From an uncultured Paracoccaceae bacterium (GTDB lineage Bacteria; Pseudomonadota; Alphaproteobacteria; Rhodobacterales; Rhodobacteraceae): DNA of 64,000 nt. The stretch is taken from positions 1,561,690 to 1,625,689 of the forward strand of contig CANLPZ010000001.1 of NCBI GenBank assembly GCA_947493145.1, in the 5' to 3' direction. Below, piece after piece: positions 17,674 through 26,066 of the stretch (its first letter is position 1; each line of letters opens with the position of its first letter). A program made the translations under genes and the position numbers. Below the pieces are notes generated by a model. That model made no database searches. It was given only the letters and a program-made list of their open reading frames with translations, and was not told the DNA's origin.

Positions 17674-18648
17674 TCACCCGCGACCGTGAGGTTCCAAGAA
17701 ATCAATGTTCGGATTGATAGGAATGATCCGATGCGGATTGATGCTTTCATGACTGAAATGGTAATGCCGTACGATGTGGCCCATGTTCACTGTCTCTGCA
17801 ACGCCGTCCACTTGATATAGCTCTCGTGTGTATTCCCATAGGTTTGGGTAATCGATCAGCCGCTTTCGGTTGCATTTGAAATGCAGATGGTAAACTGGAT
17901 CGAACCGAACCAATGTTGTGAACAATCGCCAATCAGCTTCGGTCAGTTTATCCCCCATGAGGTAGCGGTTTGTTGAAAGCCGTTCTTCGAGCCAATCCAT
18001 CGTGTCGAATAATACGCTTACCGCCTCGTCATAAGCGGACTGCGATGTCGCAAATCCGGATTTATAAACGCCGTTGTTTAGGTTGTGATAAATCCGGTCA
18101 TTTACGACTTCAATTTCGTCGCGCATATGCTCGGGCCAGAAATCGAGGCCGTTTCCGGTTATGTCGTTAAACGCGCTGTTGAACATGCGAATTATTTCTG
18201 AGGACTCATTCGAAACGATCGTTTCGCGCTCTTTGTCCCAAAGAATTGGCACGGTGACACGCCCAGACACGTCGGGAACCGCCTTGGTGTAAATGTCTCG
18301 CGCGAATGGCAAGCCATAGAGTTTGTCGCCTGTGGCCCCATTTTTATCGGTTTCAAAAGTCCAACCATCGGACAACATATCAGGGTGTACCGCTGACACA
18401 TCGATATGATCCGTTAACCCCTTCAAGGCGCGGAAAATCAATGTCCGATGCGCCCAAGGGCACGCATAAGACACATAAAGATGATAACGCCCACTTTGCG
18501 CCGCAAACCCACCATCACCGGATGGGCCGGCCTCGCCGTCTTTCGTAATCCAATTGCGAAACGCTGCTGTGGAGCGGACAAATTTTCCACCTGTGGATTT
18601 TGTATCGTACCAAACGTCGTGCCATTTGCCGTCTACCAGTTGTCCCAT
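17674..18648 (-). CDS. Glutathionyl-hydroquinone reductase-like glutathione transferase
   Basis: The 324-residue protein matches the Xi-class GST family (YqjG/ECM4), which removes glutathione from glutathionyl-hydroquinones using an active-site cysteine. The key segment RYHLYVSYACPWAHRTLI holds that Cys at about residue 61. Later parts typical of the family include VPILWDKERETIVSNESSEII and NNGVYKSGFATSQSAY. It ends one base beyond the stop of the convergent receiver gene. It is monocistronic. Confidence 0.9.
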   Translation of the reverse strand: MGQLVDGKWHDVWYDTKSTGGKFVRSTAAFRNWITKDGEAGPSGDGGFAAQSGRYHLYVSYACPWAHRTLIFRALKGLTDHIDVSAVHPDMLSDGWTFETDKNGATGDKLYGLPFARDIYTKAVPDVSGRVTVPILWDKERETIVSNESSEIIRMFNSAFNDITGNGLDFWPEHMRDEIEVVNDRIYHNLNNGVYKSGFATSQSAYDEAVSVLFDTMDWLEERLSTNRYLMGDKLTEADWRLFTTLVRFDPVYHLHFKCNRKRLIDYPNLWEYTRELYQVDGVAETVNMGHIVRHYHFSHESINPHRIIPINPNIDFLEPHGRG

Positions 18649-18793
18649 TTGGGCCTCCTATTCTTGCTGACCCGAATGTAGGCTCAAAAACTTTGCACAC
18701 AATTAATCAGTTTTGCACGTGGTGCGCGTATAATTGCACAAGTCGTTTTCGCAAATTTACGCGCCGTTAAATGGATTGCGTGGGGCCGCGGCG

Positions 18794-18842
18794 GTGTCTA
18801 TACCAATCTGACACGACACCCCTTAGGGGTCAGAGAGATTGG
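18794..18842 (+). promoter_or_regulatory. Switch-like stem-loop region ahead of the cobalamin operon
   Basis: CCAATCT (18803-18809) pairs with AGATTGG (18836-18842) and encloses ACCCC-TTA-GGGGT (18818-18830). GTGTC (18794-18798) can instead pair with GACAC (18810-18814), whose loop would hold the CCAATCT arm, so the two folds compete. The region lies about 95 bases before the first gene of the operon. I find no B12 box or core of the cobalamin riboswitch here. Whether it is transcribed is unknown. Confidence 0.4.
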
Positions 18843-18937
18843 ATGCTCGAGGTCGACCCAAGTCGGGGGCCAAACGTATCATCGTGACCGCAGCTTTGGC
18901 TGTCTCTTTGGCTTTGGGCAATAGGAGAACAGACATT

Positions 18938-19159
18938 TTGCTTAGAATCACCTTATTCCTTTCACTTTTTTCGGCACCTGCCTTTGCGCATACAGGGCAT
19001 TTGATCGATGCGGCTGGGCATGACCATTGGGTGGCTGGCGCTGCGATTGCCATCGCGTTGGGCTTGGGCATTCGTGAGGTCATCAAAGGGCCGCGTAAGT
19101 CAGACGACGAAGATTCGGAGATTGACGATGCGGACGGCGAAGAGCTGCAGGAGGCATAA
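18938..19159 (+). CDS. DUF6732 small membrane protein
   Basis: This 73-residue protein has a signal-like hydrophobic start (LFLSLFSAPAFA), the motif HTGHLIDAAGHDHWVAGAA, a second hydrophobic helix (about 32-45) and an acidic tail. Small proteins with AGHDHW motifs head cobalamin clusters in Rhodobacteraceae and are grouped as DUF6732. The histidines suggest metal contact. I chose the TTG at 18938 because AGGAG lies ten bases upstream and the signal-like sequence starts there; a longer frame reaches back to 18839. The stop abuts the cbiX ATG. Confidence 0.72.
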   Translation: MLRITLFLSLFSAPAFAHTGHLIDAAGHDHWVAGAAIAIALGLGIREVIKGPRKSDDEDSEIDDADGEELQEA

Positions 19160-20365
19160 ATGACCAAAACCGGTGTTATGATCTGCGGCCATGGGTCGCG
19201 CAGCCAATCCGCGGTTGATGAATTTTCGGTTCTGGCGGAAAAACTTCCGGCCTATTTTCCCGATGATTGGTTGGTGGAATATGGGTACTTAGAATTCGCG
19301 AACCCTGTGATCCGTGATGGTTTGGATAAATTACGCGAATCTGGGTGTGACCGAATTCTCGCTGTCCCAGGAATGTTGTTCGCAGCGATGCATGCAAAAA
19401 ACGATATCCCAACTGTTTTAAACACCTACGCGGCAAAGCATGACATTGATATAAGTTTCGGTCGCGAACTGGGTGTCGACCCGAAAATGATTTCGGCGGC
19501 AGCTGGCCGTATTCAAGACGCCGTAGCCAAAGCCAATTTAGAACACGGTCATTTGCCGTTGGAAGAAACCTGTTTGGTGGTTATCGGGCGTGGTGCATCA
19601 GACCCAGATGCAAACGGAAACGTGTCGAAAATCGCAAGAATGCTTCAAGAGGGGCTTGGCTTTGGTTGGGTCGAAGTCGGCTATTCTGGTGTCACTTTCC
19701 CACTTGTTGAGCCATGTTTACAGCATGTCGCTAAGCTTGGGTATAAGCGGGTTATTGTATTCCCTTATTTCTTGTTTACCGGAATTTTGATTGACCGAAT
19801 TTACGGGTTCACGGATCAGGTCGCTGCAGAACACCCCAATATTCAATTCGTGAAGGCGGGATATTTGAATGATCATCCAAAGGTTTTGGAAACCTTTGCC
19901 GAACGTGTATTAGAACAAACAGGATCAACGCCAATTCCGAATTGTGGAACTTGTCAGTATCGGACACAGGTTTTGGCAATTGAGGGCGAAGCACCGCGCG
20001 AAATTGCTGCCGTCGATCGCGATCATCCTGCCTTGGGTGACGTTCCGCCACCGACCTGTGTATTGTGCAAATACCGCACGGAGGTTTTGGGCTTTGAAAG
20101 CGAAGTCGGCGCGATTCAAGAAAGCCATCATCACCATGTTGAAGGGCAGGGTGCGAATGCTCCTGGGTCCAATGTGGCCGATTGCCACCATTGCGACAGT
20201 TTTTGTACGGGCGTCTGTCGCTTGGTTGAAAACGATCATCACCACCACCACCATGCGCATGGGCACGATCATTCGCATGATCACGATCACCACCATCATC
20301 ACCACGCCGAATACCCCCATGCCAAACATCCGCATGGTCCGGAAAGCGCGCGTAAGCCGACCTGA
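19160..20365 (+). CDS. cbiX: CbiX-type sirohydrochlorin cobaltochelatase, long form with Cys and His tail
   Basis: CbiX chelatases put cobalt into sirohydrochlorin. Residues 1-260 form two chelatase repeats (VMICGHGSRSQ, VVIGRGASDPDANGN, VIVFPYFLFTGILIDRIYG). The C-terminal 140 residues have CGTCQYR, CVLCKYR and CHHCDSFCTGVC, able to hold an Fe-S cluster, and a very histidine-rich end. Long CbiX proteins with an Fe-S site and His tail are known. It directly follows DUF6732 and opens the run of methyltransferase genes. The presence of an early-insertion chelatase with the late-insertion CobN is discussed in the findings. Confidence 0.92.
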   Translation: MTKTGVMICGHGSRSQSAVDEFSVLAEKLPAYFPDDWLVEYGYLEFANPVIRDGLDKLRESGCDRILAVPGMLFAAMHAKNDIPTVLNTYAAKHDIDISFGRELGVDPKMISAAAGRIQDAVAKANLEHGHLPLEETCLVVIGRGASDPDANGNVSKIARMLQEGLGFGWVEVGYSGVTFPLVEPCLQHVAKLGYKRVIVFPYFLFTGILIDRIYGFTDQVAAEHPNIQFVKAGYLNDHPKVLETFAERVLEQTGSTPIPNCGTCQYRTQVLAIEGEAPREIAAVDRDHPALGDVPPPTCVLCKYRTEVLGFESEVGAIQESHHHHVEGQGANAPGSNVADCHHCDSFCTGVCRLVENDHHHHHHAHGHDHSHDHDHHHHHHAEYPHAKHPHGPESARKPT

Positions 20366-20421
20366 AACGAAACTCCTTCAATTCCTGAACGGTGCGTTCA
20401 ACACCGGCGAAAGTTACTGTC

Positions 20422-21060
20422 ATGAGACCCTATGAAAAAGACCCTGCCGCAATTTACGCGGAGAGCTTTGCAACGGTGCGACGTGAAGCGAAATTGGATC
20501 GTTTCCCAAATGGATTGGATGCGCTTGCCATTCGATTGATCCATGCCTGTGGTATGGTGGAGGTCGCGGATCGGTTGGCGTTTTCTGAAAATGCCTTTGA
20601 TGCGGGACGCGCTGCATTGGCAAAGGGCGCTCCGATTTTGTGTGATTGTGAAATGGTTGGGGCAGGGATCATTCGGCGGTATTTGCCTGCTGACAACGAT
20701 GTTGTGGTGACGCTGAACGATCCACAAACACCTGAGCTGGCCAAAACAATCGCCAACACGCGTTCTGCTGCAGCTGTTGAACTATGGGGCGACCGGTTGG
20801 ACGGTGCAGTTGTTGCGATTGGGAATGCGCCAACTGCGTTATTCCATCTGTTGGAGTTGATCGATCAAGGAGCGCCTAAACCTGCTGTGATCCTTGGGTT
20901 TCCAGTCGGGTTTGTTGGGGCTGCTGAATCCAAGGCAGAATTGGCAGCAAACCCCCGTGGTTGCGATTTCGTAGCCTTACGAGGTCGGCGCGGTGGATCG
21001 GCAATTGCCTCTGCGGCCGTCAACGCACTGGCCGCCGGATTGCCGGAGGAACGCAAATGA
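20422..21060 (+). CDS. cobH: Precorrin-8X methylmutase CobH
   Basis: CobH shifts a methyl group from C11 to C12 of precorrin-8X to give hydrogenobyrinic acid. The protein has 212 residues and shows RLIHACGMVEVA, which contains the catalytic histidine, then CDCEMVGAGI, AIGNAPTALF and GFPVGFVGAAESK. The ATG at 20422 matches the family start MRPYEKDPAAIY; the frame extends 30 bases further. The stop forms an ATGA overlap with cobL. Confidence 0.95.
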   Translation: MRPYEKDPAAIYAESFATVRREAKLDRFPNGLDALAIRLIHACGMVEVADRLAFSENAFDAGRAALAKGAPILCDCEMVGAGIIRRYLPADNDVVVTLNDPQTPELAKTIANTRSAAAVELWGDRLDGAVVAIGNAPTALFHLLELIDQGAPKPAVILGFPVGFVGAAESKAELAANPRGCDFVALRGRRGGSAIASAAVNALAAGLPEERK

Positions 21061-22259
21061 GCCAGCCTTGGCTTCATATCGTGGGCATTGGCGAGGACGG
21101 TGTCGATGGGCTGACCCCCGCGACACGTGCTGTTGTCGATGCAGCCGAGGTTATTATTGGCGGTGAACGTCATCACGCGCTTGCGCCCAGTTCATCGGCT
21201 CAGCGCATCGCATGGCCCTCGCCGTTTGATGCGCTGGTGGAAACGCTCAAGGAACACAAAGGCAAACGCGTTGTGGTTTTGGCAACCGGCGACCCGCTTT
21301 GGTTTTCCGTTGGGGCGCGGATCGGACGAGAAATAACTCCGACGGAGATCGTCTATCATCCGCAATTGTCTGCGTTTCAATTGGCGTCGGCACGGATGGG
21401 CTGGTCCATGGCGGATCTGGAAACCCTAACGGTGCATGGCCGCCCTGTGGAACAGATGATCGCGTTTATTCAGCCTCACGCACGGTTGCTGATTTTGACA
21501 ACGGGTGCTGAGACACCGGCACAAATTGCGGCATTCTTGACAGATAGGGGCTTTGGTAAATCCAAGATGACAGTTCTTGCTGCAATGGGTGGCGATCGCG
21601 AAGAACGGTTTGATGGGGTTGCAGAGACGTGGAACCACACAGTGCCCGCGTTCAATACTTTGGCCGTGGACTGTATTGCAGCGCCGGATGCCGCATTGTT
21701 GCCGCGGGTCCCAGGGTTGCCAGATGACGTGTTTCAATCAGACGGCACCATGACGAAACAAGAAGTTCGCGCAGCGACTTTGGCCAAATTGATGCCAATG
21801 CGCGGCGCGTTGTTGTGGGATATCGGGGCCGGTTGTGGATCCGTTGCCGTCGAATGGATGCGCGGCGCGCGATACGCACGGGCGATCGGCATTGAGCCGC
21901 GCGCAGATCGGCGCGCCATGGCCGCGGCAAACGCATCTGCATTGGGCGTTCCAAAGCTGCAACTTATCGATGGCTTGGTTCCCGAAGCCTTGAGCGGATT
22001 GGAGGCCCCAGATGCCGTCTTCATTGGCGGCGGACTAAGCGAACAAACCTTCGATCACGCGTGGTCTGCGTTGCGCCCCTTGGGAAGGTTGGTCGCAAAT
22101 GCTGTGACTTTGGAATCTGAGGTCACTTTGATTGCCCTTCACAAAAAACACGGTGGCGAGCTGGTGAAACTCAACGTACAGCGTGCGGATGCGATCGGCG
22201 GGCTTACCGGTTGGCGTCCGCACATGCCGGTCACACAATGGAGTTTAATCAAGCGATGA
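21057..22259 (+). CDS. cobL: Precorrin-6Y C5,15-methyltransferase (decarboxylating) CobL
   Basis: CobL methylates C5 and C15 and removes the acetate carboxyl at C12. The 400-residue protein is a natural fusion of a CbiE-like domain (residues 1-200, with ATGDPLWFSVGARIG) and a CbiT-like domain (about 210-400, with LLWDIGAGCGSVAVEWMRG as the SAM site). The ATG at 21057 overlaps the cobH stop as ATGA. Its own stop is again coupled to cobI. Confidence 0.95.
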   Translation: MSQPWLHIVGIGEDGVDGLTPATRAVVDAAEVIIGGERHHALAPSSSAQRIAWPSPFDALVETLKEHKGKRVVVLATGDPLWFSVGARIGREITPTEIVYHPQLSAFQLASARMGWSMADLETLTVHGRPVEQMIAFIQPHARLLILTTGAETPAQIAAFLTDRGFGKSKMTVLAAMGGDREERFDGVAETWNHTVPAFNTLAVDCIAAPDAALLPRVPGLPDDVFQSDGTMTKQEVRAATLAKLMPMRGALLWDIGAGCGSVAVEWMRGARYARAIGIEPRADRRAMAAANASALGVPKLQLIDGLVPEALSGLEAPDAVFIGGGLSEQTFDHAWSALRPLGRLVANAVTLESEVTLIALHKKHGGELVKLNVQRADAIGGLTGWRPHMPVTQWSLIKR

Positions 22260-22957
22260 GCGGGACGTTGTATGGCGTGGGATTGGGCCCCGGTGATCCA
22301 GAATTGATGACAGTCAAAGCACAACGACTGATCAAGAACGCGTCAGTTATCGCCTACCCAACGTTGGCGGGCGCGGCGAGTTTTGCGCGATCGATTGCGG
22401 CTGATTTGATCCGCGATGACGCCGTTGAAATCGTGATGGATGTTCCGATGACAACTGCACGTGAACCGGCGCAGAAGGCGTATGATATTGGTGCGACGCA
22501 GATTTCTGAAACCTTGGATAATGGTCACGATGTTGTTTGCCTGTGTGAGGGCGATCCGTTCTTTTACGGGTCGTTCATGTATCTGTTCGCACGGCTTTCA
22601 AAAACTTACGCGACAGAGGTCGTTCCAGGTGTCACTTCGATGACGGCGGCTGCTGCGATGACGGGTTTGCCACTTGCTGCGCGAAACGAAGTATTGACGG
22701 TTTTGCCCGGACCGATGGATGCGACAGACATGGCGAATAAAATCGCCACGTCCGACAGTATCGTCATCATGAAAGTTGGACGGCATTTAAACAAAATCCG
22801 AAACGTTTTGTCGGATGCAAATCTAACAGAACGCGCGACGTATATTGAACGCGCGACGCTGGGTGAGCAGCGCATATTGCCGTTGACCGACGCGCCGGAC
22901 AAAGCCCCATATTTTTCCATGATCCTGATCACAAAGGGAGCCGACCCATGGCTGTAG
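22256..22957 (+). CDS. cobI: Precorrin-2 C20-methyltransferase CobI
   Basis: CobI adds a methyl group at C20 of precorrin-2. The 233-residue protein has the corrin methyltransferase core: GVGLGPGDPELMTVKA at the start, CEGDPFFYGSFMYLF, VVPGVTSMTAAAAMTG and a C-terminal YFSMILI strand. The ATG at 22256 forms an ATGA overlap with cobL. The 3' end overlaps the next gene by ten bases. Confidence 0.95.
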   Translation: MSGTLYGVGLGPGDPELMTVKAQRLIKNASVIAYPTLAGAASFARSIAADLIRDDAVEIVMDVPMTTAREPAQKAYDIGATQISETLDNGHDVVCLCEGDPFFYGSFMYLFARLSKTYATEVVPGVTSMTAAAAMTGLPLAARNEVLTVLPGPMDATDMANKIATSDSIVIMKVGRHLNKIRNVLSDANLTERATYIERATLGEQRILPLTDAPDKAPYFSMILITKGADPWL

Positions 22958-24804
22958 ATTCCTCTGTAACGCCAGTTGTTTTGGCATTGTCGAAATCTGG
23001 TGAAACGACAGCGCATCAGGTCGCGTCCCTTATCGGTGCACAGGTCCATGGACGAAAAGGGCGTGTTGTGCAGGCGGATGCGTTTTTTCCGAACGCCTTG
23101 GATCACGCACGTGACCTGTTTGCTGCTGGCGTACCAATTGTTGGCGTTTGCGCATCTGGAATTTTGATCCGCGCGGTGGCTCCATTGCTTGCGGATAAAC
23201 ACAACGAACCGGCGGTCGTTAGTGTATCGGATGATGGTGCGATTGTTGTGCCACTGCTGGGGGGGCACCATGGCGCAAACAGATTGGCAAAACGAATTGC
23301 TGATGGATTGAATGCGACAGCAGCGGTCACAACTGCGGGCGATGTGGCGATGGGGGTTGCGCTTGACGAGCCGCCACAAGGGTTTCGGTTGGCCAACCCC
23401 GAACATGCGAAGCCGGTTATGATGGCGCTGTTAAACGGCGCATCGGCGAAACTTTCGGGCGATGCAATTTTCGATCTTCCAAATGATCCAGACGGCGCGG
23501 TCCATCTGAATGTAACGACTGAGCCGGTGAACGGGTCGGAAAACACGTTGGTGTATCACCCGCAAAAATTCGCCTTGGGGCTGGGGTGCGCAAGAAACAC
23601 AGACTCTGCGGAGCTTTGGTCGCATGTAGAACAGACACTAACCGAAGCAAAGATTGCACAAGGTTCGATCGCCTTGGTGACCTCAATTGATTTGAAAGCG
23701 GATGAACCCGCGATGAATTTCGTGGCCCAAAAACTGGGCGTGCCATTTCGGTTGTTCACAGCGTCTGAATTGGAAGCGCAAGCGCCCCGTTTGGCTAACC
23801 CTTCTGAGGTGGTATTTGCCGAAGTTGGCTGCCACGGTGTATCTGAAGGGGCGGCCTTAGCCGCCGCCGGCGCGGATGCTGATTTGGTTGTCGAAAAAAC
23901 GAAAACCTCGAACTGCACTGTCGCAATCGCGCGATCTCCAGAACCAATTGTGAATTTGCGGGGGCGTGCGCGGGGAAAACTGTCGGTGGTTGGTATCGGT
24001 CCGGGTCAAGCGTCATGGCGCACACCAGAGGTTTCGCGCCTTGTCGCTGATGCTGAGGAACTGGTTGGATACGGGCTTTATATTGATTTGCTTGGACCAT
24101 TGGCTGCGGGTAAAAAACGTTCCGATTTTCCACTTGGCGGCGAAGAAGCGCGTTGTCGCTATGCATTGGAACAGGCGGCTCTTGGAAAAAACGTGGCTCT
24201 GGTGTGTTCTGGCGATGCGGGTATTTACGCGATGGGGGCATTGGTGTTCGAACTGCTGGACCGCGGACCGGATGAAGAAGGCGTAAGCGACGCGGCACAC
24301 CGAATAGAAGTCCAATGTTCACCAGGCGTTTCTGCGTTGCAAGGCGCAGCCGCACGCGCGGGCGCCCCGTTGGGCCATGATTTCTGTACCATTTCATTGT
24401 CGGATTTACTGACGCCGCGTGACGATATTTTGCGCCGATTGAAAGCCGCGGCCGAAGGCGATTTTGTGATTGCGTTTTACAATCCGGTATCTAAGACCCG
24501 CCGAACTTTGTTGGCAGAGGCGCGTGACATCCTGTTGCAACATCGCCCTTCTGATACGCCTGTTCTGTTGGCCACAAATCTTGGTCGCCCAACAGAACAT
24601 GTTCGGTATCGAAAACTATCGGAGCTGGAAGTGGACGAAGTCGATATGTTGACCGTCGTTCTTGTTGGTTCATCAAACTCGCGCCTTGCCGAATTGGGCG
24701 AAGGTCCCAGAATGTTCACCCCACGCGGATATGCGCGCAAAATTGACGGCGATTTGACCGATAAGCGTGACGATCCCTATATCCCAGAAGAGGCCACATC
24801 ATGA
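22948..24804 (+). CDS. cobJ: CbiG-CobJ fusion: CbiG-like domains plus precorrin-3B C17-methyltransferase
   Basis: The 618-residue protein has two parts. Residues 1-340 are CbiG-like: an N-terminal domain (SVSDDGAIVVPLLGGHHGAN), a linker, and a C-terminal CobE-like domain (LGLGCARNT, FAEVGCHGVSEGAALAAAG). Residues 345-600 are the CobJ/CbiH methyltransferase (VVGIGPGQASWRTPE, CSGDAGIYAMG, CSPGVSALQGAAARAGAPLGHDFC). CobJ methylates C17 with ring contraction. In the anaerobic pathway CbiG opens the delta-lactone that follows ring contraction. It overlaps cobI by ten bases and cobM by four. Confidence 0.93.
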   Translation: MAVDSSVTPVVLALSKSGETTAHQVASLIGAQVHGRKGRVVQADAFFPNALDHARDLFAAGVPIVGVCASGILIRAVAPLLADKHNEPAVVSVSDDGAIVVPLLGGHHGANRLAKRIADGLNATAAVTTAGDVAMGVALDEPPQGFRLANPEHAKPVMMALLNGASAKLSGDAIFDLPNDPDGAVHLNVTTEPVNGSENTLVYHPQKFALGLGCARNTDSAELWSHVEQTLTEAKIAQGSIALVTSIDLKADEPAMNFVAQKLGVPFRLFTASELEAQAPRLANPSEVVFAEVGCHGVSEGAALAAAGADADLVVEKTKTSNCTVAIARSPEPIVNLRGRARGKLSVVGIGPGQASWRTPEVSRLVADAEELVGYGLYIDLLGPLAAGKKRSDFPLGGEEARCRYALEQAALGKNVALVCSGDAGIYAMGALVFELLDRGPDEEGVSDAAHRIEVQCSPGVSALQGAAARAGAPLGHDFCTISLSDLLTPRDDILRRLKAAAEGDFVIAFYNPVSKTRRTLLAEARDILLQHRPSDTPVLLATNLGRPTEHVRYRKLSELEVDEVDMLTVVLVGSSNSRLAELGEGPRMFTPRGYARKIDGDLTDKRDDPYIPEEATS

Positions 24805-25589
24805 CCGTATATTTCATTGGCGCAGGCCCCGGTGATCCCGAACTTTTAACGCTAAAAGCAGCGCGAATAATTGGAAACTGTCCAGTTTGTTTGTACGCGG
24901 GCTCACTTGTCCCGCCAGAAGTTGTCGACTGCGCACCTGAAGGGGCGACCGTAATGGATACGGCGCCCATGACATTGGACGACACGCACGCCGAAATTCT
25001 CAAAGCTCACGCTAAAGGTCACGACGTGGCACGTGTGCATTCCGGTGATCCATCATTGTACGGCGCAATTGCGGAACAAATTCGCCGGTTGCGCGCGGAC
25101 AATATCGATTACGAAATCATTCCAGGCGTTCCTGCCTATGCCGCCGCTGCCGCCGCATTGGGTCAGGAATTGACAGTACCCGAAGTTGGCCAATCTATCG
25201 TTTTGACACGCATGTCGATGAAATCAACCGCCATGCCAGAGGGCGAAACTTTGGAAAATTTTGCCAAAACGGGGACGACGTTGGCGATCCATTTGGCCAT
25301 ACGAAATCTACGCGAAATTGAACGGCAACTTATTCCGCATTATGGCGAAGATTGTCCGGTTGTAGTGGCGTATCGCGCAAGCTGGCCAGACCAATTGTTT
25401 ATCCGTGGAACGCTATCTGACATTCGTAAAAAAGTACGCGCAGAAAAAATCACACGTACAGCATTGATTCTTGTCGGGCCGGTTTTAGGGCAAATTAAAG
25501 ATTTCAAAGATAGTGCGCTGTATGACCCATCTATGCCGCATGTCTTGCGTCCGGTTGACGGAAAAGATCCAGATTTCCGCCATTTATAG
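24801..25589 (+). CDS. cobM: Precorrin-4 C11-methyltransferase CobM
   Basis: CobM adds a methyl group at C11. The 262-residue protein has FIGAGPGDPELLTLKAARI at the N-terminus, VHSGDPSLYGAIAEQI, IIPGVPAYAAAAAALG and VVVAYRASWPDQ. Its ATG overlaps the preceding stop as ATGA. It is the last gene of the overlapping cobalamin operon. cobK and cobF, often near it, do not follow. Confidence 0.96.
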   Translation: MTVYFIGAGPGDPELLTLKAARIIGNCPVCLYAGSLVPPEVVDCAPEGATVMDTAPMTLDDTHAEILKAHAKGHDVARVHSGDPSLYGAIAEQIRRLRADNIDYEIIPGVPAYAAAAAALGQELTVPEVGQSIVLTRMSMKSTAMPEGETLENFAKTGTTLAIHLAIRNLREIERQLIPHYGEDCPVVVAYRASWPDQLFIRGTLSDIRKKVRAEKITRTALILVGPVLGQIKDFKDSALYDPSMPHVLRPVDGKDPDFRHL

Positions 25590-25654
25590 CAATCAAATTT
25601 GTTTAACTTGATCTTTGAGTTTCAAATGCGACACTAAGGCTAAGGAGCTCGATT

Positions 25655-26005
25655 ATGTCGACATTTATGTCCAAAGAAGTCGCCGCTGGTTTGCAAGCCG
25701 CGCAGAAAAAGGCGTTAAAGAAAAACACGCGTTTGCGTATACACGCCGGCGATGACATCTATCGCGTTTTACGGATGACGGAGACGGGGTTTTCGCTTGA
25801 TGCTGACCACGCGCCTCATTTGCGGGGGCTTGTGGATTTATACGATGGATCGCGGCATTTGTACCAATGCTTGATCATCGCTTCGGAAGAAAAGTTTGGC
25901 GAAATCCACTTTGATTTCAAACGCAGCACGGCGGCGCGTGAACATGCCCCAATGGATTATGTGCGCGACGACGATGCGCCTGTGGCATTGCTGCCGACCC
26001 ATTAA
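25655..26005 (+). CDS. Conserved hypothetical protein, possibly a PilZ-like fold
   Basis: This is a 116-residue cytoplasmic protein with no signal peptide. It starts MSTFMSKEVAAGLQAAQKKAL with AAGGAG upstream. The middle (TRLRIHAGDDIYRVLRMTETGFSL...LRGLVDLYDGSRHLYQCLII) resembles the strand order of a PilZ domain but lacks the RxxxR motif that binds cyclic di-GMP. I am not sure of the family. It lies 65 bases after cobM and ends before a strong hairpin. Confidence 0.65.
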   Translation: MSTFMSKEVAAGLQAAQKKALKKNTRLRIHAGDDIYRVLRMTETGFSLDADHAPHLRGLVDLYDGSRHLYQCLIIASEEKFGEIHFDFKRSTAAREHAPMDYVRDDDAPVALLPTH

Positions 26006-26019
26006 GTAATTCTCTGTCA

Positions 26020-26040
26020 GCTGAGGGGTGTGCCCTCAGC
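26020..26040. terminator. 8-bp perfect hairpin between convergent genes
   Basis: GCTGAGGG pairs with CCCTCAGC across a five-base loop. It lies 15 bases after the hypothetical gene and 27 bases after the convergent aminotransferase stop. No T-run follows on either strand, so it is a weak or factor-assisted terminator. Confidence 0.5.
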
Positions 26041-26066
26041 CGATCCAATTGCAAAGAAAATCGAAA

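Noticed and set aside
18649..18937. Second cobalamin riboswitch ahead of the cbiX operon
   Set aside because: I could not find a B12 box or the GCCACTG and CCGCGACTGTAAG core there, unlike the clear case at 9345-9548.
19809..20423. 204-residue leftward frame opposite the cbiX tail
   Set aside because: Its Asp/His/Arg-rich sequence is the reverse reading of the histidine run of cbiX.
22606..23406. 266-residue leftward frame across cobI and cobJ
   Set aside because: Antisense to two strongly supported cobalamin genes; no recognisable domain.
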